A model generated the notes under the pieces. That model saw only the letters and a list, made by a program, of their open reading frames with translations. It was not told the origin of the DNA and searched no databases. This document shows, piece by piece, positions 63,206 to 64,000 of a DNA stretch of 64,000 nucleotides. The translations under genes were made by a program, and so were the position numbers. The stretch is from Gammaproteobacteria bacterium HGW-Gammaproteobacteria-15 (lineage in GTDB: Bacteria; Pseudomonadota; Gammaproteobacteria; Enterobacterales; Alteromonadaceae): positions 1 through 64,000 of the forward strand of contig PGZF01000007.1 in NCBI GenBank assembly GCA_002840125.1. The letters run 5' to 3'. Position 1 is the first letter of the stretch, and every line of letters begins with the position of its first letter.

Positions 63206-64000
63206 TTACTTATCTAAATGAAAGCTTTGCAGGATCCAGTCGATCAACAATTGAATTTCCTCGCGGTGGGGCTCGTTGTCGTGCCGCACCAGGTAATAGC
63301 GATCGCGGCTAAGCAGTTCCTGCTCAAATAAGCGTTGCAGGCTGCCATTGGTAAACCAGCCATTGCTGATGGGCAGCGGGATCAGTGCTACACCCAGGCC
63401 TTGCTGTGCTGCCCGCGCTACGCTGAACATGCTGTCCAGCTGAATAATTTGTTTGGGCCTGAAATTATGGTAACCCACGTGTTCTGCCCAGCGATGCCAG
63501 GCATAAGGCCGGGCCTGATGCAGCAGCAGTGGTACCTTTTCCAGAATGCGATAGCCCTTGCTGTGCCATTGCTGGTATTGCTGGGCATTACAAGCTGGCA
63601 CATAGCTTATAGGGAATAAGTCGTAGGCGGTGTTTTCTTCTGGTTTTTTACCCGACAGGATAATCGACAGATCGGTATATTTCTGGCTGTCGCGGCGTGA
63701 TTTTACTGTTTCCAGCTTCAGGTTAATGTTGGGGTATTGCTCGGACCAGCCAATAAGCCGCGGCACGAATAATTCACTGGCAAAAAACTCCGGCATCGAA
63801 ATGCTGACTTCCAGCATACGCTGTACCTGGCTGAATTCTCCTATAGTAGCCGCCAGCTGCTGCATAAGTGGTTGAATAGACTGGTAAAAACGTTTTCCGG
63901 TTTCTGTCAGCACTATGGCACGGGTCTGGCGTTCAAATAATTGCAGGTTGAGGTTGTCTTCCAGCTGTTTAATCTGGTGGCTTACTGCAGAAGGTGTCAG
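63206..64000 (-). CDS. LysR-family transcriptional regulator, GcvA-like, 5' end outside the window
   Basis: The open frame reaches the window edge without a start. At the edge the translation reads LTPSAVSHQIKQLEDNLNLQ, the recognition helix of a LysR protein, followed by LFERQTRA and LTETGKRFYQ. The effector-binding domain follows (SISMPEFFASELFVPRLIGW and QGLGVALIPLPIS). The helix-turn-helix is of the GcvA/AmpR type. The true start lies about 25 codons outside. A GTG at about 63913 is internal and not a start. Target genes are unknown. Confidence 0.88.
   Translation of the reverse strand: MTPSAVSHQIKQLEDNLNLQLFERQTRAIVLTETGKRFYQSIQPLMQQLAATIGEFSQVQRMLEVSISMPEFFASELFVPRLIGWSEQYPNINLKLETVKSRRDSQKYTDLSIILSGKKPEENTAYDLFPISYVPACNAQQYQQWHSKGYRILEKVPLLLHQARPYAWHRWAEHVGYHNFRPKQIIQLDSMFSVARAAQQGLGVALIPLPISNGWFTNGSLQRLFEQELLSRDRYYLVRHDNEPHREEIQLLIDWILQSFHLDK

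Overview
The window looks like chromosomal DNA of a free-living gammaproteobacterium of the Alteromonadales type (Rheinheimera, Arsukibacterium or Alishewanella would fit). That placement is an inference from gene content and protein style: four large TonB-dependent receptors, an E. coli-like cyaY-lptM-lysA-dapF-DUF484-xerC-yigB-uvrD neighbourhood, hemCDXY, and a secreted pectate lyase. No species-level assignment was possible without a search. The window opens in the 3' end of a 5S rRNA gene.

Region 1 (0.2-20 kb) is housekeeping. On the minus strand lie lptM-lysA-dapF-DUF484-xerC, then yigB, uvrD and tmcA. Compared with E. coli, the xerC-yigB-uvrD run is interrupted by a LysR/DoxX pair with an intergenic repeat and by a Bcr/CflA efflux pump. 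A LexA-like box precedes uvrD. On the plus strand cyaY, an esterase and the tightly overlapped hemC-hemD-hemX-hemY genes follow, with a hypoxanthine-DNA glycosylase gene at the end. Region 2 (20-29 kb) holds a TonB/Sel1 protein, ubiD with a small [2Fe-2S] ferredoxin and fre, an EAL phosphodiesterase, a TonB-dependent receptor, and metC behind a MetJ-type operator.

Region 3 (29.0-31.4 kb) is an AT-richer accessory patch of four small minus-strand genes. Two genes end inside RCATAAC boxes and are followed by attC-like inverted structures. It resembles a short array of integron cassettes without an integrase. Region 4 (31.5-41.7 kb) has a pectate lyase, a bacterial voltage-gated sodium channel, a VC0807-type membrane protein, an orphan LytTR response regulator and two paralogous TonB-dependent receptors.

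Region 5 (41.8-46.6 kb) is the most interesting. An ECF sigma factor, its membrane anti-sigma factor and a lipoprotein form one operon. It lies beside a secreted subtilisin-like protease and an operon for an Ala/Gln/Asn-rich secreted protein plus an outer-membrane beta-barrel. All three transcription units carry the same promoter-like motif, GGAAT-N16/17-CGTTA, 29-37 bases before the start codon. This defines a compact, probably self-regulated envelope or extracellular system that I do not recognise as described.

Region 6 (46.7-64 kb) carries ppc, an EamA transporter, a BON-MscS channel, a secreted MsrA-thioredoxin-MsrB fusion, ltaE, another TonB-dependent receptor, an ScsB/DsbD-like reductase with a redoxin, the divergent methionine-salvage genes mtnK and mtnA with a consensus MetJ box between them, a TPR protein and a truncated LysR regulator. 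A dispersed intergenic element with complementary ends occurs three times (9.2, 49.4 and 54.4 kb), and part of one copy recurs at 62.2 kb.
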